From: Archangium lansingense
GTDB taxonomy: Bacteria; Myxococcota; Myxococcia; Myxococcales; Myxococcaceae
Direction of reading: 5' to 3'
Assembly: GCF_026626635.1 (NCBI RefSeq)
Contig: NZ_JAPNKA010000001.1
Coordinates: 3,100,001 to 3,164,000 of the forward strand
Length of the DNA: 64,000 nucleotides
The notes beneath the pieces are model-generated. The model was given only the letters and a program-made list of their open reading frames with translations, ran no database searches and was not told where the DNA came from. Within the stretch, counting starts at the first letter, position 1; every line of letters begins with the position of its first letter. This document shows positions 16,788 to 25,000 of the stretch, one piece after another. The position numbers and the translations under genes were made by a program.

Positions 16788-17660
16788 ATGTCCACTGCAA
16801 CCCCCCTCTCCCGCTTCTCGCGGACACAACTCGCGGTCCTGCTCGAGGCCGCCGCCATTGCCCTCTCGGTGCTGCCCTTCTTCCAGGGCATCGGCCTGCT
16901 CTGGTCCCTGGTGATGCTGGCCCTTGGACTGCTTGTCTTCGTGGAGGAACAGCGCGCCTCCGGGCAGCCGCTCCCGCCCTGGCTGCACTGGGTGGAGCAG
17001 CTCCCGCCTGAGGTGTGGAACCCTTCATTGCACCTCGTCTTCACCCTGCTCACCCTCGCGCACGCGGTGCAGCAGTTCGGCATCGGCCTCACGCCCCCCC
17101 TCTGGCTGCTCGCGGCCTGGCTGGCTGGCTCCGAGCAGGTGCGCCGGCGGCTCGCCGTGTTCCCAGCCGGTGACTTCTCCTGGGCTTCGGTGCGCAGCGG
17201 GCCTCGCCTCGGGGTGCTGGTGGCGCTGGGCGTGTGCCTCCTGGCCTTTCAGCTTCCCTGGGTGAAGCATGGGGGCTACTACCGCGGCGCCATCGAGTCC
17301 CGGTACGTCAGCGAGGATCCGGATCTCCTCGGGGACGTGCCCTACGCCGGTCGCTGGAGGAACGACTACAACCCGGTTGCCTGGTACGTGCCCGAGTTCC
17401 GTTACTCCGGTCGCACCCGGCAGGCCTCCATCGCCGCCCTGTGTGCGCTGTTCCTCCTGGCCGGGTCGATGCTGTTCGGGCGGCGCCCGCCGGAGAAGTT
17501 CCCGGAGCTGCCGGTAGCGCTCGCCGCGGGTCTCTCCATCTGGTGGTTCGTTGTCATGGGCAACGCGGTGGGTTGCTGGCTCTTCCTCGCGGGCCTGGTG
17601 GGGCTCGATGTGCTCGCGGTGCGCCAGTACCTCGCGCACAAGGCTCGGCCCACGGGTTGA
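16788..17660 (+). CDS. Polytopic membrane protein of unknown function
   Basis: 290 residues with about seven hydrophobic segments (for example LAVLLEAAAIALSVLPFF, LVMLALGLLVF, LGVLVALGVCLLAFQL, IAALCALFLLAGSML, SIWWFVVMGNAVGCWLFLAG). A roughly 60-residue hydrophilic loop in the middle includes VKHGGYYRGAIESRYVSEDP and RWRNDYNPVAWYVPEF and is probably extracytoplasmic. No known transporter or enzyme motif was found. ATG 16788 has GGAAG six bases upstream. It lies about 100 bases before the second lanthipeptide precursor on the same strand, so co-transcription is possible; a role in export or immunity would be speculation. Confidence 0.6.
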   Translation: MSTATPLSRFSRTQLAVLLEAAAIALSVLPFFQGIGLLWSLVMLALGLLVFVEEQRASGQPLPPWLHWVEQLPPEVWNPSLHLVFTLLTLAHAVQQFGIGLTPPLWLLAAWLAGSEQVRRRLAVFPAGDFSWASVRSGPRLGVLVALGVCLLAFQLPWVKHGGYYRGAIESRYVSEDPDLLGDVPYAGRWRNDYNPVAWYVPEFRYSGRTRQASIAALCALFLLAGSMLFGRRPPEKFPELPVALAAGLSIWWFVVMGNAVGCWLFLAGLVGLDVLAVRQYLAHKARPTG

Positions 17661-17765
17661 CGCGCGCCGGAGCTGACGCAAAGCCAGTCACATTCCGTCT
17701 CTGCGCCCTCCATCTGAATGGACGTGTCACCCGTGATGGGTGTCACGAGCATCGGAGACAGGGCC

Positions 17766-18035
17766 ATGAAGACGGAAATGATTGTCAGGGCATGGAAGGA
17801 CCCGGCGTTCCGCGCCAGTCTTTCCGCCGAGGAGCGCGCGGCTCTTCCCGAGAGCCCCTCGGGTGAGTCCCTCTCGGACCTGGACGAGACCGAGCTGTGC
17901 AAGATCATCGGCGGGGTGCTGGCCGTGAAGCAGCTCAAGCTCGAGGATTTCGCGTCCACGGGCTGCACCCCACCTCTGCGTCTCACTTGCGGCATCGTCA
18001 ACTGCACGCCGCCACGTGACTTCGAGGTGCTCTGA
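17766..18035 (+). CDS. Lanthipeptide precursor, mersacidin/lichenicidin-type leader (copy 2)
   Basis: An 89-residue precursor. Leader residues 5-35 (MIVRAWKDPAFRASLSAEER, then AALPESPSG) match copy 1 at 6105-6380 almost residue for residue, while the DNA has drifted at many third positions. That points to selection on the leader protein rather than a recent duplication. A GG at 49-50 marks the likely cleavage site. The core has Ser64, Thr65, Thr68, Thr74 and Thr81 with Cys67, Cys75 and Cys80, so up to three thioether rings, in a sequence unrelated to the copy 1 core. Cys45 lies in the leader. GGAGACAG precedes the ATG. No modification enzyme is in the window. Confidence 0.8.
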   Translation: MKTEMIVRAWKDPAFRASLSAEERAALPESPSGESLSDLDETELCKIIGGVLAVKQLKLEDFASTGCTPPLRLTCGIVNCTPPRDFEVL

Positions 18036-18421
18036 GGGGCACCTACAGTGCGCCCTCCGTCACTGGCGTCTCGAGCTGTCCTGGCTCAGATGGGGAAGTC
18101 TGTTCCCACCCCGACCCATCCGCCCTTGCGGTGCAAGGCGACGGCGAGCCTGGCTCTCTGCTGCTGGGCGCGCACGAGGCCCGCTTTGTCTTCCTCGGTG
18201 AGGAGCGGCCCGTCGTCATGTTGCCGGGCATCCGCTGGGCGGCCTCTTTTGTAGACAGGGGCCTGTTCAACGGATGAGGCGACAAAGCGCCCCATGGGCA
18301 GCTGTGCGCGTCGGAAAGAGTGGGCTCGATGCGGCCTCCCTCTTTACAGGACAGAGGCCCCTGTTGTTAGAAGGTGCGCCGGGCCGGAGATGCGGATTTC
18401 AGGGTGCCAACGACAGCTCGC
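18036..18421. other. Intergenic stretch upstream of the motor-like operon
   Basis: About 390 bp with no supported gene. A 69-residue minus-strand frame ends at 18086 but lacks a ribosome-binding site and recognisable motifs. The promoter of the operon should be here; I could not assign -35/-10 boxes. A 9-bp inverted repeat pairs GGCC-rich arms near 18255-18263 and 18355-18363. Confidence 0.4.
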
Positions 18422-19417
18422 GTGGTGAGTACGCAGCGGGGGGGACGATTCGAGCGAAGCGGGCCTGGCCTGGGTCGGCTCGTGCTCGCGTTGGTGCTTG
18501 TCCTGGGCTGCGAGGCCCGCTTCGTGGACCCCCATCCTCCTGAGCTCAGCCTCCTGTCCCGTGAGCAGACTCTGGCGGTGGTGGATGCGCCCATGGTCTA
18601 CGGGCTCATCTTCGATCTCCACCTGCCCGATGCCTCCGAGTGCAGCCGCATCAAGTCCAAGCTGACGGCGGCGTTCCGCGCCGTGATGCTGCCGCCGGGT
18701 CGGCAAGGGCTGGAGATGCCCGCCCAGGATCTCTCTCCCAGCTGTGTCCAGCTGAGCTCGCGGCAGCTCTCCGTCAGCACCTACGAGCAACAGCTGCTCC
18801 TCGCCGAGTCCCGCTTCGGTACAGGGCGTGTGAAGCCGGTGCTCATCTACTTCAACAACGTGGAGCTGCCGCCCCCCCCCAACCTGCAGTACAGCTTCTA
18901 CTCCCTCCGTCAGCGCTCGACGGGAGTGCCGCTGCTGTGGGCGTTGTCCACCCCTGACTCCACCCAGGGTCTCACCTTCGAGCAGAAGGCCTCCTGGACC
19001 TACAGCGGCGATTCAGTGCTGACGACCCCTCTCGAGCAGGTGGCGCGCACGCAGCTTCCGCTCGTGCAGCTCGAGCAGCCTCCGGCGGATGGCTTCCCGC
19101 TCTTCTCTTCGCAGGAGCTCACCTGGGTGCGCGAGTTCAAGGGCTGTACGCGGCTCTCCACACTGAGTGGAGCGAACTTCACCTACGGCACCCAGGCCGT
19201 CCGGGTGGACAAGACCCGCCCCCCGCGCATCCAGGTAACTGCTTCAGGGTCTCAGCAGGGGCCCACCCCGCGCAATGGCAAGCTGCAGCCGCTGGTGGTG
19301 CGCTTCGAGCTCGAGGTGTGCCGCGCCAACTGCGATCGGCTCTATGATGTGCCCCCGGATGGCGAGCTCGTCGTCTGGAACACCACCTCCCGCTGCCTGC
19401 TGAAGAGCGCGCCATGA
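18422..19417 (+). CDS. Hypothetical lipoprotein, first gene of the motor-like operon
   Basis: About 331 residues; a lipoprotein signal (LVLALVLVLGC) follows an Arg/Gly-rich n-region. The start is uncertain: tandem GTGs at 18422/18425 give a normal signal length, and GTG 18374 is upstream with AGAAGG touching it. The mature protein is mostly predicted beta structure with scattered Cys (about six) and a conspicuous VELPPPPNL turn. A C-terminal segment PPRIQVTASGS, then VVRFELEVCRANCDRLYD, suggests an Ig-like fold ending in a Cys pair. Its stop overlaps the next ATG (ATGA), the first of many overlaps in this operon, implying coupled translation with an envelope complex. I do not recognise a family. 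Confidence 0.62.
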   Translation: MVSTQRGGRFERSGPGLGRLVLALVLVLGCEARFVDPHPPELSLLSREQTLAVVDAPMVYGLIFDLHLPDASECSRIKSKLTAAFRAVMLPPGRQGLEMPAQDLSPSCVQLSSRQLSVSTYEQQLLLAESRFGTGRVKPVLIYFNNVELPPPPNLQYSFYSLRQRSTGVPLLWALSTPDSTQGLTFEQKASWTYSGDSVLTTPLEQVARTQLPLVQLEQPPADGFPLFSSQELTWVREFKGCTRLSTLSGANFTYGTQAVRVDKTRPPRIQVTASGSQQGPTPRNGKLQPLVVRFELEVCRANCDRLYDVPPDGELVVWNTTSRCLLKSAP

Positions 19418-20037
19418 TGCTTGCCGGACTCCTGGGCGCCTTGCTGGCCGCCACCCCTCCCGCCGCCGACGCGCCTCCCACTCCCGGGGCTGAAGGCGAG
19501 CCCGTGCGTGTGGAGCGGCGCCTGCTGCTCAAGGAGGGGCACGCGTTCGTCACCGGTGGGCTGGGTTACCTCGCGCGCGGGGACTACTACAGCAACCCGG
19601 GCCTCTTCGCGTCGGGCAGCTGGTACCCGGTGGAGGAGGGCGGGTTGGAGGTCAAGCTCGCCCTGTTCCTCTCCTCGCTCAGCCCCGCCGGTGTCGAGGT
19701 GTTCGAGCGCACCGGCCTCGTCCCTGATGCGCACCGTCCCGTCGCGCTGCTCGCGGTGGGCGGGCGCTACAGCGTTGGCTATGGCAAGGTGCTCGTCGAC
19801 CCCAGCGCCAGCAAGGTGTGGCACTTCGACGTCCAGGCAGCCGGGCACCTCGGTCTCACCTTCACCGATCGCGGGGTGAGCCCCTCTCTGTTGCTCGGCC
19901 CCGGGTTGCTCATGCGCCTGTCGCCGCGGCTTCACGCGCAGCTCGATGTGCCGCTCGTCCTGGCCATCGAGCAGCGCAGCCGGAGCTCGCTCTCCCTCGG
20001 TGTGCAGCCCACCTTGACCTTCGGGGTGGTGCTGTGA
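19414..20037 (+). CDS. Predicted outer-membrane beta-barrel-like protein
   Basis: 207 residues. A short signal peptide (LAGLLGALLAATPPAADA) is followed by alternating strands such as GHAFVTGGLGYLARGDYY, LEVKLALFLSSLSPAGVEV and GPGLLMRLSPRLHAQLDVPL, ending SLGVQPTLTFGVVL, the aromatic/aliphatic-ended strand pattern of small outer-membrane barrels. Stop and start codons overlap on both sides (ATGA with the preceding lipoprotein; TGATG with the next gene), so it belongs to the same translational unit. It may be the outer-membrane platform of the machine encoded here. No specific family was recognised; the barrel call rests on strand pattern only. Confidence 0.6.
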   Translation: MMLAGLLGALLAATPPAADAPPTPGAEGEPVRVERRLLLKEGHAFVTGGLGYLARGDYYSNPGLFASGSWYPVEEGGLEVKLALFLSSLSPAGVEVFERTGLVPDAHRPVALLAVGGRYSVGYGKVLVDPSASKVWHFDVQAAGHLGLTFTDRGVSPSLLLGPGLLMRLSPRLHAQLDVPLVLAIEQRSRSSLSLGVQPTLTFGVVL

Positions 20038-21740
20038 TGGCCCCGCTGCTGGCGGTGGTGCTCGCCGCCAATCCCTATTCCGAGCAGCTCTGGGCGAAGG
20101 ATCTGCGCGGGCTGGTGGCGTTGCTGGCCGACCCCCCCGTGAATCCAGCCGACGCGGAGCAGCAGGCGCTCTTCGGCGACGTGGTGCGCTTCCTCAACTG
20201 CGAGCCCCTTCCTGCGCTGAAGGCCGAAGACCGTCTTCACGCTTCGCGCGCCCTGCTGCGCTTGGAAGAGGCCCGTCGGGGCCGGCTCGGGGCGTCTGCC
20301 GCGAAATCCGACACGGTGTGGCGCGACGTCCTCTCCCCCGACTTCTTCCGGCGCGCCTCGGTGTTCGCCCAGGGCGAGGTGCTGCGCTGGCCGGTAGAGG
20401 AGGAGCGCTGGTCCTCTGAGGTGCTCGAGGTCAAGCTGAAGGCCTGGTCCTGTGACAAGCCCGCGGCTCCCGCCGACGAGCTGGGCCTGCTCACGCCCGA
20501 GCTGCTGAAGGAGGTGGATGTGTTGGGGCCGGAGGCGTCCGGGCGGCTGCTCTACCATCGCGCCTCCCAGTTGCTGGCGCGGGGAAAGGCCGACGAGGCC
20601 CGGGAGATGGCGGCCCGGCTCAGTCCTCCCGTGCTCGCGGAGGAGCTGCGTCCCTTCGCCCAACTCCTGCGCCTGGCACTGGAGCTGGAGCCCCGTGAGG
20701 GGTACGTGAGCCTCGCTCGTGAGCCCGCGCTTGCCTCGCGGCGCTTGCCCATCGCCGTGCAGGCCGCGGCGCAGCTCTCCACCGAAGGGCGCTGGCAGGA
20801 GGTGCTCGCGCTCACCGAGCCATATGCGCAGTGGCCCGGTTCTTCCACTCCCGCCGCCGAGGCCGAGCTGCGCAAGGACCTCCTCTATCGCCGTGCGCTG
20901 GCGTATCAGGCGCTCGGAGATCGGGAAGCGCTGTTGCAGGCCATTGCCCCTGTCTTCCCGGCGCTCGCCAGCTCCCAGGATCCTCTGGTGGAGGCGCTGC
21001 GCGGGGTGATGCTGGCCTCGCTGGCTCGCGGTGCATTGGAGCCCCAGTCGCTGGCGCTGCTGAAGGACCTGGGACCCGTGGCGGGACTGGGCCGGCGCAT
21101 GGCCAGCCTGGGCAGCCTCGCGCTCGGCGTGGGCAATGTGCGCACCGCCCTGGAGGTCTCCGAGCGACTCCTCCAGGAGCGGGGCGTGCCGTCCCGAGCC
21201 CGTGGCTTCGCGCTGCGCGCTGAGGTGGCGCTGGCCTCTGGGGATGCTGCTGGGCTCACCCGCTCCATCGAGCGGCTGCTCGCTCTGCGCCGCCAGGAGC
21301 GCGTTCCAGTGCGGGACCTGGAGGAGGTCGACCGCATTGCCCTCGCACTCGCGCAGACGCTGGTGACGGCGAGCGCGGACCTGACGGAGCCCCGGTGGCG
21401 CCCGCTGCTGAGCGCGCAGTTGGAGCGGGTGCGCGAGGGCGTGCACTCGCGCCACGAGAAGGTCTTCCCCGCGCTTGTCGCAGCGCTCGAGGACCGCCCG
21501 CCGCAGCCCGTGGCCAAGGGCAAGCGCCAGGAGGCCTTCGTGGCAGTGGGCCAGGTGGCCGTTGGGGCTCCCCAGGGCACGCTGCCGCCGCCTCCCTTCT
21601 CCGTGGAGTGGCCGGAGCCGTATTCGCTGCTCGCCCTTCCTCTTCCCGATGGCTCGCCGCGCGACTGGTTCCCGCGCGAGCCCTCCACTCCCGCCGCTGT
21701 CCCCGCGCCAACGGGGGCCGAGGTTCCGCATGCGCCGTGA
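20037..21740 (+). CDS. Helical-repeat (TPR-like) envelope protein
   Basis: 567 residues with a very short N-terminal hydrophobic segment (MAPLLAVVLAAN) that may be a signal peptide. The rest is nearly all helical with repeated patterns such as RLLYHRASQLLARGKADEAR, LLYRRALAYQALGDREALLQ and RTALEVSERLLQERGVPSRA, typical of degenerate TPR or Sel1-like solenoids. The C-terminal 90 residues are Pro-rich. By position it resembles the periplasmic TPR scaffold proteins of gliding and secretion machines, but I see no sequence mark tying it to a named family. It overlaps both neighbours (1 base upstream, 11 bases downstream with the FlgO-like gene). Confidence 0.6.
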   Translation: MAPLLAVVLAANPYSEQLWAKDLRGLVALLADPPVNPADAEQQALFGDVVRFLNCEPLPALKAEDRLHASRALLRLEEARRGRLGASAAKSDTVWRDVLSPDFFRRASVFAQGEVLRWPVEEERWSSEVLEVKLKAWSCDKPAAPADELGLLTPELLKEVDVLGPEASGRLLYHRASQLLARGKADEAREMAARLSPPVLAEELRPFAQLLRLALELEPREGYVSLAREPALASRRLPIAVQAAAQLSTEGRWQEVLALTEPYAQWPGSSTPAAEAELRKDLLYRRALAYQALGDREALLQAIAPVFPALASSQDPLVEALRGVMLASLARGALEPQSLALLKDLGPVAGLGRRMASLGSLALGVGNVRTALEVSERLLQERGVPSRARGFALRAEVALASGDAAGLTRSIERLLALRRQERVPVRDLEEVDRIALALAQTLVTASADLTEPRWRPLLSAQLERVREGVHSRHEKVFPALVAALEDRPPQPVAKGKRQEAFVAVGQVAVGAPQGTLPPPPFSVEWPEPYSLLALPLPDGSPRDWFPREPSTPAAVPAPTGAEVPHAP

Positions 21741-22887
21741 AGCCATCGTCCTCTTACTCGGGCTCCTCTGGGCGCTCGACGTGGGAGCCCAGTCCCCCAC
21801 CGCCTCGAACGAGGCCCCACCGGACAACGAGATACCGGCGGGTGCCAGCATCTACGCCAGGCCCAAGCCGCCCGTGCGGCTGGAGACGCGCGAGGGACGG
21901 CTCGTTCGGCCCGGTGAAGAGGTGGACGCCAACGATGCCCTGGAGGAGATCCTCGACGAGTTCGCCGCGGACCTGGCGCGCCTGGGTGCCAACCGGGTGG
22001 CTCCCATCCTGCTGGAGCGGGTGCGCGTCTCGGAGAACATGAATCCCGAGTTCGCCGCCAACCTGGAGGCCCGGCTGGTGGCCGCCATCCACCGCGCGGC
22101 CAACATGACGGTGGTGCGCTGCTACGAGTGCTACGCCACGCACGCCGAGGTGGAGGACGGTGTCTGGGTCGTGCGCCGCGGCATCTCCCGCAAGGAGGAC
22201 CTGCAGAAGCTGGCGAAGAAGTACAACGCCCAGGTGGTGCTCAACGTGAGCCTCACCCTGCATACCGCGCCCAACTCACTGGCGTTCGACGTGGAGATGG
22301 TGCGGGCCGCTGACTCCACCATCATGTTCGCCGAAGGCTACCGGGTGCACCCGCACACCGCGCTGCTGTACCGCTCCGCGGACAAGGTGCAGAGCCGCGA
22401 GGTGCGGTTGAAGGACCTGGAGGATCGCATCAACGAGCGGCCGCGCTTCCACCACTCGATCCACTTCGGGGCGACGGTCATCCCCACCTCGGGCCATCCG
22501 GAGGGCCCCATCTGGGGGGCTTACACCGCCTACCGGTTCTCCGAAGCCTTCGGAGAGGAGCGCGAGTGGCGCGCGGGTGTGACGCTGGCCGGCATCATCA
22601 ACCCCGCGCGCATGGCGGGCGGGCTCGCCTCCGCGACGCTGCTCCGGCGGCTCAACCCGGAGAACGTCTACAACATCAACTGTTTCCTCGGCGGCTCGGC
22701 CGGCTTCCTCGTCACGGGCGCCGTGGGCAACTCGCCCATGTTCAACGCCCAGGGCGAGTGCGTGCTGGCACATCGCATCACCCTCCAAGCGAGCCTCGGA
22801 GTGCTGGTGCCGTTCAAGAGCAGCGTGGAGAGCACCTACACAGTCGGCGGGCTGACCCCGCAGGCGGGGATGGGATTCACATGGTGA
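21730..22887 (+). CDS. FlgO-like domain protein with C-terminal beta-barrel-like region
   Basis: 385 residues with a Sec signal (AIVLLLGLLWALDVGA). Residues about 85-205 resemble the FlgO fold (the outer-membrane flagellar accessory and TolB/CsgG-like domain): NRVAPILLERVRVSENMNPE, LEARLVAAIHRAANMTVVRC, GISRKEDLQKLAKKYNAQVV, then LNVSLTLHTAPNSLAFDVEM and a closing strand. The last 150 residues (FHHSIHFGATVIPTSG onward, ending TPQAGMGFTW) look like outer-membrane strands. FlgO, FlgP and FlgT surround Vibrio and Campylobacter motors; finding such a fold beside MotA/MotB/FliG-like genes is suggestive. ATG 21730 overlaps the previous gene by 11 bases. The FlgO match is by pattern and needs a profile search. 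Confidence 0.6.
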   Translation: MRREAIVLLLGLLWALDVGAQSPTASNEAPPDNEIPAGASIYARPKPPVRLETREGRLVRPGEEVDANDALEEILDEFAADLARLGANRVAPILLERVRVSENMNPEFAANLEARLVAAIHRAANMTVVRCYECYATHAEVEDGVWVVRRGISRKEDLQKLAKKYNAQVVLNVSLTLHTAPNSLAFDVEMVRAADSTIMFAEGYRVHPHTALLYRSADKVQSREVRLKDLEDRINERPRFHHSIHFGATVIPTSGHPEGPIWGAYTAYRFSEAFGEEREWRAGVTLAGIINPARMAGGLASATLLRRLNPENVYNINCFLGGSAGFLVTGAVGNSPMFNAQGECVLAHRITLQASLGVLVPFKSSVESTYTVGGLTPQAGMGFTW

Positions 22888-23567
22888 GGCCTCACGGGAT
22901 GAAGTCCGGGTTCTGGGGATTGCTGCTGCTGGCGGCGCTGCCCGCCTGCGAGACCTCCAGCTCCAGCAAGAGGCTGGTGGTACCGGATGAGATGCGGCGC
23001 ACGGCGCCTCCGAGCTCTGGCTCTGGCGTGAAGCAGAAGCCGCCGCCGCTCACGCCACCGCAGAAGTACATCCTGCGCATGGCCGAGGCCGGGCGGGTGT
23101 GGGAGCTAGAGCTGCCCGAGGGAACGGGAGGCTATGAGGTGCGCCTGCCGCTCGCGGGTGGTGGCCCGGTGGAGATGCTCACCTCCGCGGACGAAGAGAT
23201 GCTCGCGGAGGCCGTGCTGTCGGCCAAGGCTGGGAAGGAGTCCCAGCCCGCCGCGGCAGGCAAGCCGGCCGTGGGTCAGGTGGTGGATGCCCAACGGGCG
23301 GCGCGTACGCGCAGCTATCTGGGCGGAGTGGCGCGGGTGAAGGAGATGTACGTCTCGCGCCGCTACGAGCTGGCCCTCATCGAGCTGGTGAACCTGGAGA
23401 AGGAATACCCCAACGACGCCCGGCTCCTGGCCATGAAGGGCTCTCTCTACCTGAAGCTGGGTCAGCCGAAGCTGGCCCGGCAGGCCTGGGAGAAGGCGTT
23501 GTCCCTCAATCCGGAGGACCAAGGCGTGGCCGAGGCCCTTCGCACCATTGCCTCAGGAGAGGAGTAG
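22881..23567 (+). CDS. TPR lipoprotein
   Basis: 228 residues. The lipoprotein signal is GFWGLLLLAALPAC. After a Ser/Pro/Lys-rich linker, residues about 55-80 hold a small beta-domain (ILRMAEAGRVWELELPEG), and the C-terminus has two TPR units (YVSRRYELALIELVNLEKEY and YLKLGQPKLARQAWEKALSL, then NPEDQGVAEAL). ATG 22881 overlaps the FlgO-like gene by 7 bases; ATG 22899 would put the lipid Cys at position 17 and is equally plausible. It is followed at once by the MotA-like gene, so it probably recruits or stabilises the periplasmic side of that stator. That link is inference. Confidence 0.72.
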   Translation: MVRPHGMKSGFWGLLLLAALPACETSSSSKRLVVPDEMRRTAPPSSGSGVKQKPPPLTPPQKYILRMAEAGRVWELELPEGTGGYEVRLPLAGGGPVEMLTSADEEMLAEAVLSAKAGKESQPAAAGKPAVGQVVDAQRAARTRSYLGGVARVKEMYVSRRYELALIELVNLEKEYPNDARLLAMKGSLYLKLGQPKLARQAWEKALSLNPEDQGVAEALRTIASGEE

Positions 23568-23570
23568 TCC

Positions 23571-24371
23571 ATGCACTTCATCGTCGGGCTCGTGGGGCTC
23601 GCCCTGACCCTGGCCTACACCCTGTTGCTCGGGCACTCGAGCGCCTTCACGGGGGTGGTCCATGTTCCGTCGCTGGTGCTGTTGGGGCTGGCGCCAATCT
23701 TCATGACGGTGGCCTCCTACAAGTTCAGCGAGCTTGCGGGGACGGCGCGTGTCCTGGTGCGCGCCATGCGCTTCTCGGCGTCCCGCTCGCGCGCCCAGCT
23801 CTACGAGTCGCTCACCCAGTTCGCCTCCGAGGTGCGCCAGCGCCGGCCCGCCCGCGCGTTGGAGATCGCCAGCAGCGCCCGGCATGACGTGCTGCGGCAG
23901 CTTGGGCCACTGGTGGTGCGCCAGTACTCCTCCGCGGACATCGAGAGCACCGCCAGCACCTCCCTGTACTGCATGGTCAGCGCCATGAAGCGCAGCGAGG
24001 ACGTGTTGGGCACCCTGGCCCGCGTCGCACCCGCCGCCGGTCTGGTGGGCACGGTGCTCGGCCTCATCTCGCTGCTCAAGGACCTGTCTCGCTTCGATCA
24101 GCTCGGGCCCTCGATGGCGCTCGCGCTGCTGTGCACCCTGTACGGGCTGGTGCTGGCCAACGCCGTCTATCAGCCGCTGGGACGCATCATCCACTCGCAC
24201 ATGACGGTGTCGGTGGAGGAGGCCAAGCTCATTACCCGCGCGCTGGTGCTCATCCGCGAGGACAAGCCGCTGGCGGATGTGCGCAAGCTCTTCGAGCTGT
24301 CCGGCACCGGAGTGCCGGTCGTGGCGTCCGCCGTGCCCGAGGTCGCTACTGGCACTGGGGGAGAGTCGTAA
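23571..24371 (+). CDS. MotA-like stator protein (MotA/TolQ/ExbB family)
   Basis: 266 residues with four hydrophobic segments at about 1-21, 29-48, 146-170 and 178-202. Segments 3-4 read APAAGLVGTVLGLISLL and LGPSMALALLCTLYGLVLAN followed by AVYQPLGRI, closer to MotA (G-GT-GLI...TLYG-LLAN...P) than to TolQ/ExbB. Between helices 2 and 3 lies a roughly 95-residue cytoplasmic loop with charged residues, where MotA contacts FliG. It would form the proton channel with the MotB-like protein and drive a rotor or linear load. It lacks the long cytoplasmic tail of ZorA from the Zorya defence system. The downstream gene starts at its last base (TAATG), indicating strict stoichiometric coupling. Confidence 0.88.
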   Translation: MHFIVGLVGLALTLAYTLLLGHSSAFTGVVHVPSLVLLGLAPIFMTVASYKFSELAGTARVLVRAMRFSASRSRAQLYESLTQFASEVRQRRPARALEIASSARHDVLRQLGPLVVRQYSSADIESTASTSLYCMVSAMKRSEDVLGTLARVAPAAGLVGTVLGLISLLKDLSRFDQLGPSMALALLCTLYGLVLANAVYQPLGRIIHSHMTVSVEEAKLITRALVLIREDKPLADVRKLFELSGTGVPVVASAVPEVATGTGGES

Positions 24372-24997
24372 TGGACGACCATGAGCTGGAGGCCATGCTG
24401 AGCAAGGGGCAGGAGGACGAGCTGTGGCTCATCAGCTACGCCGACTTGCTGACGCTGCTCATCGGCTTCTTCGTGCTGCTGCTGGCCGTGTCTCCGGTGA
24501 AGCCCGCCCAGTTCGAGCGCATGGCCGCCTCCATCTCGGGTGGAGCGCCAGCGCCGCTGGAGGAGCTCAAGCAAAAGGTGGATGAGTTCATCACCCAGGA
24601 GGGGCTCCAGCAGCAGGTGCTCACCCGCGAGGAGTCAGACGGGCTGGCCATCGAGTTCAAGGACGCGCTCCTGTTCGACTCGGGCTCGGCGGACATTCGC
24701 GCCGACGGGAACAAGGCCATCGCCTCCATCGCGCGGATGCTCCAGACGCTGCCCAGCCGGGCGGTGGTCATCGAGGGCTACACGGATGACGTCCCCATCC
24801 GGAACTCGCGCTTCGCCTCCAACTGGGAGCTGTCCTCGCAACGCGCCATCAACGTGCGCACCGCGCTCGAGCAGGGCGGGGTGGGCCGCGAGTGGATGTC
24901 CGTGCGGGGTTTCGCCGATACACGCCGTGTGGCCGCCCAGGGCTCGCCCGAGGAGCAGCGCGCCGCCAACCGCCGGGTCGTCATCCGGGTGGAATAG
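24371..24997 (+). CDS. MotB-like stator protein with OmpA peptidoglycan-binding domain
   Basis: 208 residues. A single transmembrane helix includes WLISYADLLTLLIGFFVLLL; Asp25 is the proton-carrying aspartate equivalent to MotB Asp32. A plug/linker region (KPAQFERMAASISGGAP) precedes an OmpA/MotB domain at about 95-205: LLFDSGSADIRADGNKAI, VVIEGYTDDVPIRNSRFAS, NWELSSQRAINVRTALEQGG and RGFADTRRVA...RAANRRVVI. The domain binds peptidoglycan and anchors the stator. The TDDVPI element, with a two-residue insertion relative to Pal/OmpA, is typical of MotB. It starts on the last base of the MotA-like gene. Together they are a complete A5B2-type stator candidate. Confidence 0.92.
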   Translation: MDDHELEAMLSKGQEDELWLISYADLLTLLIGFFVLLLAVSPVKPAQFERMAASISGGAPAPLEELKQKVDEFITQEGLQQQVLTREESDGLAIEFKDALLFDSGSADIRADGNKAIASIARMLQTLPSRAVVIEGYTDDVPIRNSRFASNWELSSQRAINVRTALEQGGVGREWMSVRGFADTRRVAAQGSPEEQRAANRRVVIRVE

Positions 24998-25000
24998 CCA

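Noticed and set aside
18043..18295. Minus-strand frames of 69-80 codons in the spacer
   Set aside because: No ribosome-binding site, no recognisable motif, and overlapping frames on both strands as expected by chance in GC-rich DNA.
23571..24997. MotA/MotB pair as a Zorya anti-phage system
   Set aside because: ZorA has a long cytoplasmic tail and the locus needs ZorC/ZorD or ZorE. This MotA is 266 residues and no such genes adjoin it; the neighbours are envelope proteins.
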